Assembly: GCF_003933745.1 (NCBI RefSeq) | Contig: NZ_RSEB01000001.1 | Span: 682,001 to 746,000, forward strand | Direction of reading: 5' to 3' | Source: Glycomyces terrestris | GTDB taxonomy: Bacteria > Actinomycetota > Actinomycetes > Mycobacteriales > Micromonosporaceae | Length of the DNA stretch: 64,000 nt | Notes under the pieces: generated by a model | Told to the model about the DNA's origin: nothing | What the model saw: only the letters and a program-made list of their open reading frames with translations | Database searches by the model: none | Shown here: piece by piece, positions 7,431-18,762 of the stretch | Position numbering within the stretch: the stretch's first letter is position 1 | How the letters are laid out: every line of letters begins with the position of its first letter | Translations under genes and position numbers: made by a program

Positions 7431-7787
7431 ATGCGCATCGGAGAGCTGGCCGAAGCGACCGGCGCGACCGTACGCGCGCTCAGGTACTACGAGGAGCAGG
7501 GCCTCCTGCACGCCGAGCGCTCCCCGAGCGGCCAGCGCGTCTACTCCCCCGACGCGGTCGAGCAGGTCCGCTGGGTGCGCATGCTGCTCGCGAACGGCCT
7601 CCCGAGCCGGGCGATCGCGAAGCTGCGGCGGTGCCGGAGCGCCGACGAGGTGACGCCCGAGCAGCGGGCGGTGATCCGCGAGGAGCACGCCCGCATCGAG
7701 GCCGAGTACCGCCGGGTCGCCGCCACGAAGGACCGCTTCGAAGCGATGCTCTCGTTCATCGGGGACGACCCGGGCAGGGCCGGGTAG
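7431..7787 (+). CDS. MerR-family transcriptional regulator
   Basis: ATG 7431 has a strong ribosome site (GAGGAGG at 7418-7424). The 118-residue protein starts with the MerR winged helix (MRIGELAEATGATVRALRYY) and EEQGLL. A dimerisation helix follows (ARIEAEYRRVAATKDRFEAM). No Cys pair for metal or [2Fe-2S] is present, so a small organic effector is more likely. It is divergent from the SDR gene, with the MerR-type operator between them, and probably controls that gene and itself. Confidence 0.93.
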   Translation: MRIGELAEATGATVRALRYYEEQGLLHAERSPSGQRVYSPDAVEQVRWVRMLLANGLPSRAIAKLRRCRSADEVTPEQRAVIREEHARIEAEYRRVAATKDRFEAMLSFIGDDPGRAG

Positions 7788-7863
7788 CGCCTCCGGGTCG
7801 GGCGGGTCCGTGGCGCGGTCGACGTCTGCCGCGGCGGGGCCGGCGACCGCGAGCCGGCGGCGG

Positions 7864-8640
7864 TCAGGCCTTGACGGCCTCGAAGTTCCAGGTCGATGCG
7901 TTCGCGGCGAGTGCCGCCGTCTCGTCGTAGTCGCCGTAGACGGCCGCGTCGGTGAATCCGGCTTCGCGGAGCAGGTGGCGGAACTCCTGGACGCCGAAGC
8001 AGAGCATGCCGCTGTTCTGGAGCTGGGTGTCGACGAGCCGGCCGTCGCGCCACAGCTCGTAGCGCAGCCACCGCACGACGCGCTGGGCGACCTCGTCGAG
8101 GTCGATGTGCATGGTCTGGAGGGTGAGCAGCTCGGATTCGCCGTCCTGCCAGTGCCTGAGGCCGCCGGGTCCGGTGAGCAGCCGCGGCGGCGGCACGTCG
8201 ACGAAGAGGCGCCCACCGGGCCGGAGGCTCTCGTGCATGCGGCGCAGTGCCCGCACGGTCGCGGCGCGGTCGGGCAGCAGGATGATCGATCCGGTCGGTA
8301 CCAGGATCGCTTCGTACGCACCGGGTTTCGCGTATTCGGTCATGTCGGCCGTGAACACGCGGGCTTCGAGCCCGGCCGCTGCGAGGTTGGCGCGGCAGAT
8401 GCGGAGCATGTGCTCGGAGGTGTCGAATCCGGTGACGCGCAGGCCTTGCTGGAGGAGGGGCACGAGCATGCGCCCGGTCCCGACGGCCGGTTCTAGGATC
8501 TCGCCGGTGATGCCCGCGAGGCGGCGCGTGTAGAACTCGACGTCGCCGTTGAGCGACCTCCCAACGGGTTTGTCGAGTTCGTAGACGCGGGCGGAGAGCT
8601 CCCCGTAGCCCCAGTCGCTGCTGCGCGCGCTTCCCGTCAC
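7864..8640 (-). CDS. Class I SAM-dependent methyltransferase
   Basis: GTG 8640 has GGGAG five bases upstream (8646-8650), giving 258 residues. Motif I is ILEPAVGTGRMLVPL (about residues 45-59), the acidic SAM contact is in VTGFDTSEHML, and motif IV is YEAILVPTGS. The layout is that of small-molecule or unknown-substrate methyltransferases (Methyltransf_25/11 type). It is divergent from a WYL-domain regulator 190 bp away, which may control it. It converges on the MerR gene with 76 bp between the stops. Confidence 0.88.
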   Translation of the reverse strand: MTGSARSSDWGYGELSARVYELDKPVGRSLNGDVEFYTRRLAGITGEILEPAVGTGRMLVPLLQQGLRVTGFDTSEHMLRICRANLAAAGLEARVFTADMTEYAKPGAYEAILVPTGSIILLPDRAATVRALRRMHESLRPGGRLFVDVPPPRLLTGPGGLRHWQDGESELLTLQTMHIDLDEVAQRVVRWLRYELWRDGRLVDTQLQNSGMLCFGVQEFRHLLREAGFTDAAVYGDYDETAALAANASTWNFEAVKA

Positions 8641-8829
8641 AGGGGCTCCCGTCTCATCGTGGTGGAGGTGAGCGTAGGGCGGAAGCGGCTGCGCCGCAAA
8701 CGCTTTACGGCCTCCACGCCGAACTCGGAACCGAGGGGGGCGGACGGGCGGGCCGGGCGCGGGCGGGGCGGCCGGGCGGAGTCGGGCGCTGCTGCGGGGC
8801 GGTGTCGGGCCGGTGCGGATACTGGCGGT

Positions 8830-9795
8830 ATGCGTGCTGGCCGCCTGGTGTCGATGATGCTGCTGCTCCAACAGCGCGGGCGGATGACCGCCGACGCGCT
8901 CGCGGCGGAGCTCGGCGTGTCCGTGCGGACCGTCTATCGCGACGCCGAAGCCCTTGCGGCTGCGGGCATCCCGATCTACGGGGAGAGCGGACGCGAGGGC
9001 GGGTACCGGCTCGTCGAGGGCTACCGGACGCGGCTGACCGGGGTGACCGAGGGCGAGGCGGAGGCGCTCGCGCTCACGGGCGTGCCGCAGGCCGCGACCG
9101 ACCTGGGGCTCCAGACCGAGCTGGCGGCGCTGGAGCTCAAGCTCTCGGCGGCGCTGTCGCCGCAGCAGCGGGACCGGGCCGAGCGGGCGCGGGCGCTGTT
9201 CCACCTCGACGTCGTGGCGTGGTTCCAGCGGTCGGAGCCGGTGCCGCTCCTGGCGCTGGTGGCGAACGCGGCGTGGGAGCAGCGCGCGATCCGGGTCCGA
9301 TACTGGCGGTGGAAGGAGCCGCGCGAGGTCGAACGCGACCTGCGCCCGCTGGGCCTGGTGCTCAAGGGCGGCCGCTGGTATCTGGCGGCCTCGCAGGGGG
9401 AGGGCCCGGTGCTGCCGTACAAGGTCGCGAACCTGCTCGCGGCGGCCAAGACGGAGGAGGTGTTCGAGCGGCCCGACGGTTTCGACCTCGCGGCCTGGTG
9501 GGCCGAGAACCTCGACGCCTTCGACGCGGGCCGCTACCGCGGCGAGGCCGTGGTCCGCTTCTCCCCCGAGGCCGTCGAACGCGCCCCGGACCAGCTCGAC
9601 GCCGACATCGTCGCCGCCATCGCCAAGGCCGACCGCGACGAGCACGGCTGGGCCGTCGCCACGATCCCCATCGAGACCGAATGGAACGCCTCGGGAGAGC
9701 TCATGAAGCTCGCCGGCGTCGAGGTCGTCGAGCCGCTCTCCTTGCGCGCCATGATGCGCCAACGCGCCCGAGCCGTCCTCGACCTCCACGCCTGA
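8830..9795 (+). CDS. WYL-domain transcriptional regulator (YafY/PafC-like)
   Basis: A 321-residue protein from ATG 8830. The N-terminal HTH (MTADALAAELGVSVRTVYRDAEAL) is followed by a WYL domain with the name-giving GRWYLAA around residue 180 and an Arg/Lys-rich strand (IRVRYWRWKEPREVERD). A C-terminal extension domain follows. WYL proteins bind nucleic-acid or nucleotide ligands and regulate DNA-damage, defence or metabolic genes. No ribosome site is visible. A GATACT element ends six bases before the ATG, so the gene may be leaderless. It is divergent from the methyltransferase and its stop is one base from that of the convergent MFS gene. Confidence 0.9.
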   Translation: MRAGRLVSMMLLLQQRGRMTADALAAELGVSVRTVYRDAEALAAAGIPIYGESGREGGYRLVEGYRTRLTGVTEGEAEALALTGVPQAATDLGLQTELAALELKLSAALSPQQRDRAERARALFHLDVVAWFQRSEPVPLLALVANAAWEQRAIRVRYWRWKEPREVERDLRPLGLVLKGGRWYLAASQGEGPVLPYKVANLLAAAKTEEVFERPDGFDLAAWWAENLDAFDAGRYRGEAVVRFSPEAVERAPDQLDADIVAAIAKADRDEHGWAVATIPIETEWNASGELMKLAGVEVVEPLSLRAMMRQRARAVLDLHA

Positions 9796-9796
9796 G

Positions 9797-11047
9797 TCAG
9801 GCTCCGGTCCGGGTGACGCGCCCGATCTCGGGGACCGGAGCCGCCGCGGTCATCCTGCCGCGCAGGCTCAATGCCGTCGCAGCGGTCGCCAGGGCGCAGA
9901 AGGCGCCCAGGACGTAGAAGCCGTAGCGGATGTGGGTGGCGTCGGCGACTGCCGCGACCAGGATCGTCATCGCCGCGCTCAGGCCCAGGCCGGCCGCGTT
10001 GACGGCGCCGAAGAGGCGGCCGGCGCGGCGTTCGGGGACCGAGCGGAGGAGGATCGAGCGCATCCCGACCCGCGAGAGCCCGACCATGAACGCCGCGGGC
10101 GGGACCGCGATCAGCAGCACCGCCAGGTGCAGCGGCAGCACGAACGACATCAGCGCGCACCCGATCCCGCCGGCCACCGCCGTGCGGAACTCGCCGAAGC
10201 GGGCGCTCACCCGCGGGTACAGCGCGGCCGCCACGCAGAACCCGAGGCCCGCCAGCGCGTCGACGATCCCGTACACGCCCGCGCCGCGGTCGAAGGCGTC
10301 GTAGACCAGGACGATCAGGGTCGTGTTGCTGACCATGATCATCGTCTGGCCGCAGGCGTAGAGCAGGCCGAGGCGCGCCAGCGGCGCGCCGGCCGCGCCG
10401 TCGGTCTCGGCCGCGTGCGCGGCGGTCTCGGGGCGGGCGGGGGCTTTCCGCATGGCCCACAAGGCGACCGCGGAGGCGAGGAACGTGACCCCGTTGAACA
10501 GGAACAGGGGCGTGGTGCCGACGTAGTGGATGAGAATGCCGCCCGCGGCGGCCGACAGGAGCAGGCCGAGCTGCATCGCCATCTCGTAGTGGGCGCTGAA
10601 GCGGGCCGTGCGCGAGGGGTGCACGCGCTCCTTGATGAGGGCGTTGCTCGCGGGCATGAACATGGCCGACAGGAGCGAGAGGGCGAACGCGGTCCCGTAC
10701 GCGACCGGGCCGGGGTCGCCGCCGGTGAGGATCCAGACGGGGAGGAACGCGGCGGCCGCGGCGCTGGCGAGGTCGGCGGTGAGGCAGAGGGTGCGGCGGT
10801 CGAAGCGGTCGGCGACCGTGCCGAACCACAGGGACAGGAGCGCGGGCGGGACGGAGACGAGGATGTAGAGCCAGCCGACCGCGAGCGCGCTGTTCCCGGT
10901 GGTGAACACCAGGACGGCGGCGGCGACGAGCTGGAAGCCGTTGCCGAGGCTGGTGATGAACGTGGCGGGCAGGAGGAGGCGTTCGGCCCGGTCGGCGGGC
11001 GGGACGGCGGGAAGCGGGCGCTTCGCCGTCGGCGCGGTGATGGTCAT
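9797..11047 (-). CDS. MFS transporter
   Basis: 416 residues from ATG 11047; an in-frame ATG at 11059 would add four. Twelve hydrophobic segments are visible, with the cytoplasmic loop GTVADRFDRRT matching MFS motif A after helix 2. The charged central loop is at about residues 195-215. It resembles EntS/macrolide-efflux-type MFS proteins; the cargo is unknown. Neither start has a clear ribosome site. A strong inverted repeat lies 9-33 bp upstream of the longer start, so transcription is probably repressor-controlled, but no regulator is encoded beside it. Confidence 0.88.
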   Translation of the reverse strand: MTITAPTAKRPLPAVPPADRAERLLLPATFITSLGNGFQLVAAAVLVFTTGNSALAVGWLYILVSVPPALLSLWFGTVADRFDRRTLCLTADLASAAAAAFLPVWILTGGDPGPVAYGTAFALSLLSAMFMPASNALIKERVHPSRTARFSAHYEMAMQLGLLLSAAAGGILIHYVGTTPLFLFNGVTFLASAVALWAMRKAPARPETAAHAAETDGAAGAPLARLGLLYACGQTMIMVSNTTLIVLVYDAFDRGAGVYGIVDALAGLGFCVAAALYPRVSARFGEFRTAVAGGIGCALMSFVLPLHLAVLLIAVPPAAFMVGLSRVGMRSILLRSVPERRAGRLFGAVNAAGLGLSAAMTILVAAVADATHIRYGFYVLGAFCALATAATALSLRGRMTAAAPVPEIGRVTRTGA

Positions 11048-11067
11048 GCGGGAAAGCATGCGGCAGG

Positions 11068-11102
11068 TTCACTGACAAAACGCGTCAGTGAACGTCAGTA
11101 AG
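11068..11102. promoter_or_regulatory. Three-half-site operator upstream of the MFS gene
   Basis: TTCACTGAC (11068-11076) and GTCAGTGAA (11084-11092) form a perfect inverted repeat with a 7-bp spacer. A further half site, CGTCAGTAAG (11093-11102), follows as a direct repeat exactly 10 bp from CGTCAGTGAA. It looks like a site for a TetR- or MarR-type repressor encoded elsewhere. Confidence 0.65.
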
Positions 11103-11114
11103 CTGGATCACAGA

Positions 11115-11155
11115 CGACGAGGGCCGGGCCGCGTTCGGCGGTCCGGCCCTCGTCG
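11115..11155 (-). terminator. Terminator of the desaturase gene
   Basis: An 18-bp stem (11115-11132 with 11138-11155) with a single G-T pair and a 5-nt loop. It lies eight bases past the desaturase stop codon. Confidence 0.8.
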
Positions 11156-11162
11156 GGACGTG

Positions 11163-12122
11163 CTAGTCGGCGGCGAGTTTGGCCCAGCGCTCGGCCTTGG
11201 GCCACTTGACGTTCGTGACCCAGCCGGCGCGTTCGAGGAGCCAGATGACGCGGGCCGAGGTGTCGATCTGGCCGCGCTTGACGCCGTGGCGGGCGCAGGA
11301 CTGGTCGGCGTGGTGGGAGTTGTGCCAGGACTCGCCGCCCGAGAGCAGCGCGAGGGGCCAGAAGTTCGCGGCCCGGTCGCGGCTCTTGAAGGGCCGCTCG
11401 CCGATCATGTGGCAGATCGAGTTGGTGGACCAGGTGGCGTGGTGGAGCGCCGAGACGCGCACCAGGCTGGCCCAGAAGAACGCGGTGAGCGCGCCGGCCC
11501 AGGACATCGTGATGAGGCCGCCGAGGATCGCCGGGGCCAGGAACGTGATGATCGTCCACAGCCAGAACAGCTTGTCGATGAGGACGATGTCGCGGTCCTT
11601 GACCAGGTCCGGGGCGAAGCGCTCCTCGTTCGTGGTGTTGCGCGGCTCGAACATCCAGCCCATGTGGGCGTGCCAGAAGCCCTTGGTGAGCGCCCAGGCG
11701 GAGGTGCCGAAGAGCCACGGCGAGTGCGGGTCGCCCTCCTTGTCGGAGAAGGCGTGGTGGCGGCGGTGGTCGGCGACCCAGGTGATGATGGGGCCCTGGA
11801 CGGCCATGCTGCCGAGGATCGCGAGCGCGATCTTGACGGGCCGGTTCGGCTTGAACGAGCCGTGCGTGAAGAGCCGGTGGTAGCCGACGGTGATGCCGTG
11901 CAGGGTGAGCAGGTAGAACCCGACGGTCAGCGCCACGTCGGTCCACGACAGCAGCCCGGTGTTCCAGGCGAACGGCACGGCGGCCGCGAGCGCGGCCATC
12001 GGCACGAGCAGGAAGAGGTAGACGAGGGACTGCCGCCCGGCGTCGCGTGGTTCGCCGAAGATCGGCTTGGGGGCGGCTTTGGGGGCCGCGGGGGTCGGGC
12101 CGGTGTGGGTCAGTGTCGCCAT
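11163..12122 (-). CDS. Acyl-CoA delta-9 desaturase (membrane fatty acid desaturase)
   Basis: A 319-residue protein from ATG 12122 with GAGGA upstream. The three histidine boxes of di-iron membrane desaturases are present: HRLFTH (HX4H), HRRHH (HXXHH) and HNSHH (HXXHH), separated by four membrane segments. Such enzymes insert a cis double bond into long-chain acyl-CoA and adjust membrane fluidity; they need an electron donor (ferredoxin/NADPH reductase) that is not encoded here. The reading frame continues far upstream through the uvrA-like gene, but that part is a shadow. It is monocistronic. Confidence 0.93.
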   Translation of the reverse strand: MATLTHTGPTPAAPKAAPKPIFGEPRDAGRQSLVYLFLLVPMAALAAAVPFAWNTGLLSWTDVALTVGFYLLTLHGITVGYHRLFTHGSFKPNRPVKIALAILGSMAVQGPIITWVADHRRHHAFSDKEGDPHSPWLFGTSAWALTKGFWHAHMGWMFEPRNTTNEERFAPDLVKDRDIVLIDKLFWLWTIITFLAPAILGGLITMSWAGALTAFFWASLVRVSALHHATWSTNSICHMIGERPFKSRDRAANFWPLALLSGGESWHNSHHADQSCARHGVKRGQIDTSARVIWLLERAGWVTNVKWPKAERWAKLAAD

Positions 12123-12351
12123 AGCGTCCTCGCTTCCGCATCGTTGACGATTCCATCGTCGTCCGATCCGGACGGGAACGCAGTGGGGCAGATCAGTGCT
12201 TTTCGGGCGGGGAGAGTCCACCGCCGGGGTGGGCGTACCCCTACCGTCGGGCCGTCCGTCCGGCCCCGAGCGGACGCCGAGCGCGCTGGCCCCGCACTCC
12301 ACGGCTGGCCCACCGCCGCGGGTCCCGTGCGGCGGCCGCGGGCGCCGCACG

Positions 12352-12383
12352 GGGCGGGAGGGCCGGGGCCGGCCTTCCCGCCC
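12352..12383 (-). terminator. Terminator of the UvrA-like gene
   Basis: A 15-bp stem (12352-12366 with 12369-12383) with one G-T pair and a GG turn, eight bases past the stop codon. Confidence 0.75.
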
Positions 12384-12391
12384 GCTGGACG

Positions 12392-14764
<2,373 letters not shown>

Positions 14765-14801
14765 GGTGGTGAGGTCTCCATCTGGTTCCGGGGCCGGGAC
14801 G

Positions 14802-14830
14802 GCCCGCCGCCGAGACTACCGGCGGCGGGC
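14802..14830 (-). terminator. Terminator after the AraC-VOC operon
   Basis: Perfect 11-bp stem (14802-14812 with 14820-14830), 7-nt loop, located between the VOC stop and the start of the UvrA-like gene. Confidence 0.7.
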
Positions 14831-14863
14831 GACAGTCGCGCAGGGCTTACGGTTCGGCGCGTC

Positions 14864-15277
14864 CTACTTACGAGGCTGGTTGAACCGGAGCATGTTGCCC
14901 GCGGGGTCGCGGAACGCGCAGTCGCGGACGCCGTACGGCTGGTCCATCGGCTCCTGGAGGACGTCGGCGCCCGCGGAGCTGATCCGCTCGAACGTCGCGT
15001 CCACGTCGTCGGTCTCGAAGATGACGCCGCGCAGCAGGCCCTTGGCGAGGAACTCGTTCATGGCCTGCCGGTCGGCCTCCGACGCGTTCGGGTCGGCGAG
15101 CGGCGGTTCGAGGACGATGTTCACGTCCGGCTGGTCCGGGGAGCCGACGGTGACCCACCGCATCCCCTCGAAGCCGACGTCGTTGCGGACCTCCATGCCC
15201 AGGACGTCACGGTAGAAGGCGATGGCCTTGTCGTGGTCGTCGACGGCGATGAAGCACTGGGAAAGGTTGATGCTCAT
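14864..15277 (-). CDS. VOC-family (glyoxalase/dioxygenase-like) protein
   Basis: A 137-residue single VOC module pair. It opens with SQCFIAVDDHDKAIAFYRDVLGMEV and ends with the paired motif CAFRDPAGNMLRFNQP. Such proteins bind a metal and act as glyoxalases, dioxygenases, or drug-sequestering resistance proteins; the substrate is not evident. It starts nine bases after the stop of an AraC-type regulator, so the two form an operon. That pairing is common in actinomycetes. Confidence 0.9.
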   Translation of the reverse strand: MSINLSQCFIAVDDHDKAIAFYRDVLGMEVRNDVGFEGMRWVTVGSPDQPDVNIVLEPPLADPNASEADRQAMNEFLAKGLLRGVIFETDDVDATFERISSAGADVLQEPMDQPYGVRDCAFRDPAGNMLRFNQPRK

Positions 15278-15286
15278 GCGACCAAC

Positions 15287-15706
15287 TTACGAGGCCCCGG
15301 AGGGCTTCGCTTCTCGATTCCTGACCGGTCTCGTGTACGCCTTCGCGATGCACGCCGGGATCGACGCCCCGTCGCCGTGGTCGCGGGCCCGGTACGCGCT
15401 CGGCGACTCCCCCACCAGCTCGGTGAACCGCGTCGAGAACGTCCCCAGCGAGGTGCAGCCCACCGCGAAGCACACCTCGGTCACCGACAGGTCGCCGCGC
15501 CTGAGCAGCGCCTTCGCCCGCTCGATGCGGCGGGTCATGAGATAGGAGTACGGCGTCTCGCCGTACGCGGCCCGGAAGCTCCGCGAGAAGTGCCCCGACG
15601 ACATGAGCGCGGCCTTCGCGAGCGCCGGCACGTCCAGCGGCTTCGCGTAGTCGCGGTCCATCATGTCGCGGGCCCGGCGCAGCCGGACGAGGTCCTCCAG
15701 TTCCAC
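15287..15706 (-). CDS. AraC-family regulator (DNA-binding domain only)
   Basis: At 139 residues it has little more than the two helix-turn-helix units of the AraC domain. The first is in LDVPALAKAALMSSGHFSRSF; the second is in LSVTEVCFAVGCTSLGTFSTRF, followed by the GESPSAYR signature. There is no ligand-binding domain, so activity may depend on expression level or a partner. It sits immediately upstream of the VOC gene and probably controls that operon. Confidence 0.92.
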   Translation of the reverse strand: MELEDLVRLRRARDMMDRDYAKPLDVPALAKAALMSSGHFSRSFRAAYGETPYSYLMTRRIERAKALLRRGDLSVTEVCFAVGCTSLGTFSTRFTELVGESPSAYRARDHGDGASIPACIAKAYTRPVRNREAKPSGAS

Positions 15707-15746
15707 GCCCCAACGATCGCACAGGCCCCCGACGCCGCGCCAGGCG

Positions 15747-16388
15747 CTAGTTCCCTTCGAGGTAGGCGAGGACGGCGAGCACGCGGCGGTTGTCGTCCTC
15801 GGACTGGCCCAGGCCGAGCTTGCGGAACACGTTCGCCGAGTGCTTGCCCACGGCCTTCTCGGTGACGAACAGGGACGCGGCGATCGCGGCGTTCGTGCGG
15901 CCCTCGGCCATGAGCCCCAGGACCTCCAGCTCGCGCGGGGTGAGCGCGTCGAGGCGGTTCTGCTGCTTGCCGAGGAGCCGGGCGACGACCTCGGGGTCCA
16001 TGGCGGTGCCCCCGGCGGCGACGCGGCGGAGCGCCTCGATGAACTCGCCGACGTTCGAGACGCGGTCCTTGAGCAGGTAGCCGACGCCGCCGCGGCGGTC
16101 GCCGAGGAGTTCGCGCGCGTACAGCTGCTCGACGTACTGGGAGAGGACGAGGATCGGCAGGGCCGGGATGTGGCGGCGGGCCTCGATGGCGGCGCGCAGG
16201 CCCTCGTCCTTGAACGTGGGCGGGAGCCGGATGTCGACGACGGCGACGTCGGGGCGGTGCGCCAGGAGCGCGGCGGTGAGCGCGGGGCCGTTGTCGACGG
16301 CCTCGACGACCTTGAAGTCGTGCGCTTCGAGCACCCGGGTGAGGCCGTCGCGCAACAGCGAGTGGTCTTCGGCGAGGACGACGTCCAT
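15747..16388 (-). CDS. NarL/LuxR-family response regulator
   Basis: A 213-residue two-domain regulator. The receiver has acidic residues in MDVVLAEDHSLL, the phospho-acceptor Asp in VAVVDIRLPP and the conserved Lys in YLLKD. The output domain is a LuxR-type HTH (LTPRELEVLGLMAEGRTNAAI ... VGKHSANVFRKLGL). It lies 28 bp downstream of a histidine kinase on the same strand and is its likely partner. Confidence 0.93.
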   Translation of the reverse strand: MDVVLAEDHSLLRDGLTRVLEAHDFKVVEAVDNGPALTAALLAHRPDVAVVDIRLPPTFKDEGLRAAIEARRHIPALPILVLSQYVEQLYARELLGDRRGGVGYLLKDRVSNVGEFIEALRRVAAGGTAMDPEVVARLLGKQQNRLDALTPRELEVLGLMAEGRTNAAIAASLFVTEKAVGKHSANVFRKLGLGQSEDDNRRVLAVLAYLEGN

Positions 16389-16416
16389 CGGGGCTCCCTG
16401 CTCTCCTGGTCCGGCC

Positions 16417-17721
16417 TCAGCGGCCGGACGCGCGCTTATTGTCGGTGGCGGCCGCGCCGACCTGGAAGGCGGGGAGCGTCATCGTGACCGCGGTGGGGCC
16501 GCCCTCGGGGCTGTCGAGGTCGAAGGTGCCGTCGAACGCGGCGAGGCGCCGGGCGACGCCGTCGAGGCCGCCGCCGGGGACGACGGCGGCGCCGCCGCAG
16601 CCGTCGTCGCGGACCTCGATCCGCACCAGGCCGCCCTCGTGGGTGACGACGACCTGCACCTGGGTGGCGCCCGCGTGCTTGGTGATGTTCGCGAGGACCT
16701 CGTTCGTCGCGAAGTACGCGGCCGCCTCCAGGGGCGCGGGCAGCTTCTCGCCGAGCCGGTCGACGACCGAGACCGGGAGCGGGTGGTCGAGGGCCATGGC
16801 CTGGAGCGCGCCGCTGAGGCCGCGGTCGGCGAGGACGGGCGGGTGGATGCCGCGCACGAGGTGGCGGATCTCCACGAGCACATCCGAGCAGGTCTGGCGG
16901 GCCTCGGCGACGAGGCCCGCGGCCTGCTCGGGCCGGTCCTGGCGAAGGAGCTCCTCGGCCATGCCGAGGGTCAGGCTCAGGGCCGCGATGCGCGCCTGCG
17001 CGCCGTCGTGCAGGTCGCGTTCGATGCGGCGCAGCTCGGCGGCGGCGTGGTCGACGGTCTGGTCGCGGGCCTGCCGCAGCTCGGAGACGCGGGCCGTGAG
17101 CACCGCGTTCGCGGTCGGACCGAGCAGGAGCACCCCGAGATGGGAGTACCAGCGCAGGAACAGCTCGCCCCAGCGCCACCAGGCGACGCCGGCGCCGAGC
17201 GCGAGCGGGACGAGCATGAGGGTCTTCGCGGGCGTGTCGAAGTCGTAGAACCCGAAGTCGTTCACGACCGGGTTCGGGGCGGTGTGGAAGACGGTGACCA
17301 GGAGCAGCGGCTGCACCAGGTAGTAGACGGCGACGGCGAACACGCCGAGGTAGAGGAGGTTGACGAGGAACCCGAGGGTCGCGTCGATCGCGAGCCACGC
17401 GAAGTCCCGCCAGGTCGCGGCCTCGCGCACGAGCAGGAGCGCCTGCTGGTCCAGGCGGGCCCGCTTGGGCCGCTCCCGGTAGGGCGCGGGGATGTGGACG
17501 CCGAGCTGCTCGCCGATGACGCGCCGCTGCGAGTTCGCCCACAGCCGGATCGCGAGGAAGAGCGCGACGGCGACGGGGATGCCGATCCAGAAGACGACGA
17601 GGACGCCGGTGAGGACGGCGGCGAGCAGGAGCGCGGCGGCGACGAGCGTGAGCCCGAAGCGCAGGACCGACCAGCCCGGCAGGGCCAGCCGCCTGGTGAT
17701 CTGATTGGCCAGCATCGACAT
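16417..17721 (-). CDS. Sensor histidine kinase (HisKA_3, sensor-domain type)
   Basis: 434 residues from ATG 17721. The N-terminal half has several membrane segments in the arrangement of the actinobacterial putative sensor domain. The phospho-acceptor His is in RRIERDLHDGAQARI (about residue 230), followed by an HATPase domain with DDGCGGAAV and GGLDGVARRL. It pairs with the NarL-type regulator just downstream. The stimulus is unknown; membrane or envelope stress would be typical. It is divergent from an SDR gene, sharing an 84-bp promoter region. No clear ribosome site is seen. Confidence 0.9.
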   Translation of the reverse strand: MSMLANQITRRLALPGWSVLRFGLTLVAAALLLAAVLTGVLVVFWIGIPVAVALFLAIRLWANSQRRVIGEQLGVHIPAPYRERPKRARLDQQALLLVREAATWRDFAWLAIDATLGFLVNLLYLGVFAVAVYYLVQPLLLVTVFHTAPNPVVNDFGFYDFDTPAKTLMLVPLALGAGVAWWRWGELFLRWYSHLGVLLLGPTANAVLTARVSELRQARDQTVDHAAAELRRIERDLHDGAQARIAALSLTLGMAEELLRQDRPEQAAGLVAEARQTCSDVLVEIRHLVRGIHPPVLADRGLSGALQAMALDHPLPVSVVDRLGEKLPAPLEAAAYFATNEVLANITKHAGATQVQVVVTHEGGLVRIEVRDDGCGGAAVVPGGGLDGVARRLAAFDGTFDLDSPEGGPTAVTMTLPAFQVGAAATDNKRASGR

Positions 17722-17805
17722 GGTGCGGCAAGCGTACCCGCGCACGGGCCGCGACCTGCGGCGCAGCCGCCGCTACGCTGTGCCGAGGGATTGGAGGGAG
17801 GGCAC

Positions 17806-18603
17806 ATGGGGTCGTGGGCGCTGGTGACGGGCGCGTCGTCGGGGATCGGGGCGGCGTTCGCGCGGCAGCTCGCCGGGCGGGGCATGGACGTGGCGCTCGT
17901 GGCGCGGTCGGGCGCGAAGCTGGAGGCGCTCGCCGCCGAGCTGCGGGAGGCGCACGGCGTCGCGGCGCTGGTGATCGTGCAGGACCTGGCCGAACCGGAC
18001 GCGGCCGAGCGGGTCGGCGAAGCCGTCGACGCGGCCGGCGTCGAAGTCGAGGTCCTGGTGAACAACGCCGGCATCGGCACGTTCGGGCGGGACGTGGCCG
18101 TCGCCGCCGACTACGGCCGCGACACCGCGATGGTGAACGTGGTCGCGGTCGCTGGCCTGGTCAAGCGGTTCCTGCCCGCGATGTGCGCGCGCGGCTCCGG
18201 CGCGGTCGTGAACGTCGCGTCGATGGCCGGGTTCCAGGCGCAGCCGTACATGGCGCTGTACGCGGCCACGAAGGCGTTCGTCGTCAACTACAGCCTCGGC
18301 CTGTGGGTCGAGACGCGCGGCACCGGCGTGAAGGTCCTCGCGGTCTGCCCCGGCCCCGTGGACACCGGCTTCCCGATCGCGAACGGCATCAAGTACGACC
18401 GGCGCCGCCTCGGCTGGCTCCTGGCCGACCCGGAGCGGATCGTGCGCCAGTCCCTGCGGGCGCTGGACCGCGACCGCGGCTACGTCGTGCCCGACGTGCT
18501 GAACTGGCCGCAGGCGCACCTGCTGCCGCGCCGGCCCCGCAAGCTCATGGCGCGCCTGATCGGCCTGGTCCTCAAGCGGTTCTCGGACTACCAGGAGCGG
18601 TGA
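17806..18603 (+). CDS. SDR-family NAD(P)-dependent oxidoreductase
   Basis: ATG 17806 follows a strong GGAGGGAGG (17793-17801). The 265-residue protein has TGASSGIGAAFARQL at its start, VLVNNAGIG, and the catalytic set Ser (NVASMAGF) plus Tyr-x-x-x-Lys (YAATKAF). The C-terminal PRRPRKLMARLIG tail is basic and resembles the DltE/YqjQ-type SDRs annotated as oxidoreductases of fatty-acid or cell-wall precursors. Its specific substrate is unknown. Confidence 0.9.
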   Translation: MGSWALVTGASSGIGAAFARQLAGRGMDVALVARSGAKLEALAAELREAHGVAALVIVQDLAEPDAAERVGEAVDAAGVEVEVLVNNAGIGTFGRDVAVAADYGRDTAMVNVVAVAGLVKRFLPAMCARGSGAVVNVASMAGFQAQPYMALYAATKAFVVNYSLGLWVETRGTGVKVLAVCPGPVDTGFPIANGIKYDRRRLGWLLADPERIVRQSLRALDRDRGYVVPDVLNWPQAHLLPRRPRKLMARLIGLVLKRFSDYQER

Positions 18604-18762
18604 GGGTCCTCAGGCGGCTCCCTGCCCAGGGGCCCGCGCGGGCGGAGTTCTGCGACTGTCCACCCGGGATCGCGAATGGACCTCGCGGCCTCGGGTAGCT
18701 CCTCAAGGGGCGGAAACCGCCCGCCGAGGACCCGTCAGGAGGACGGGGCAGAGGAGGAAGAC

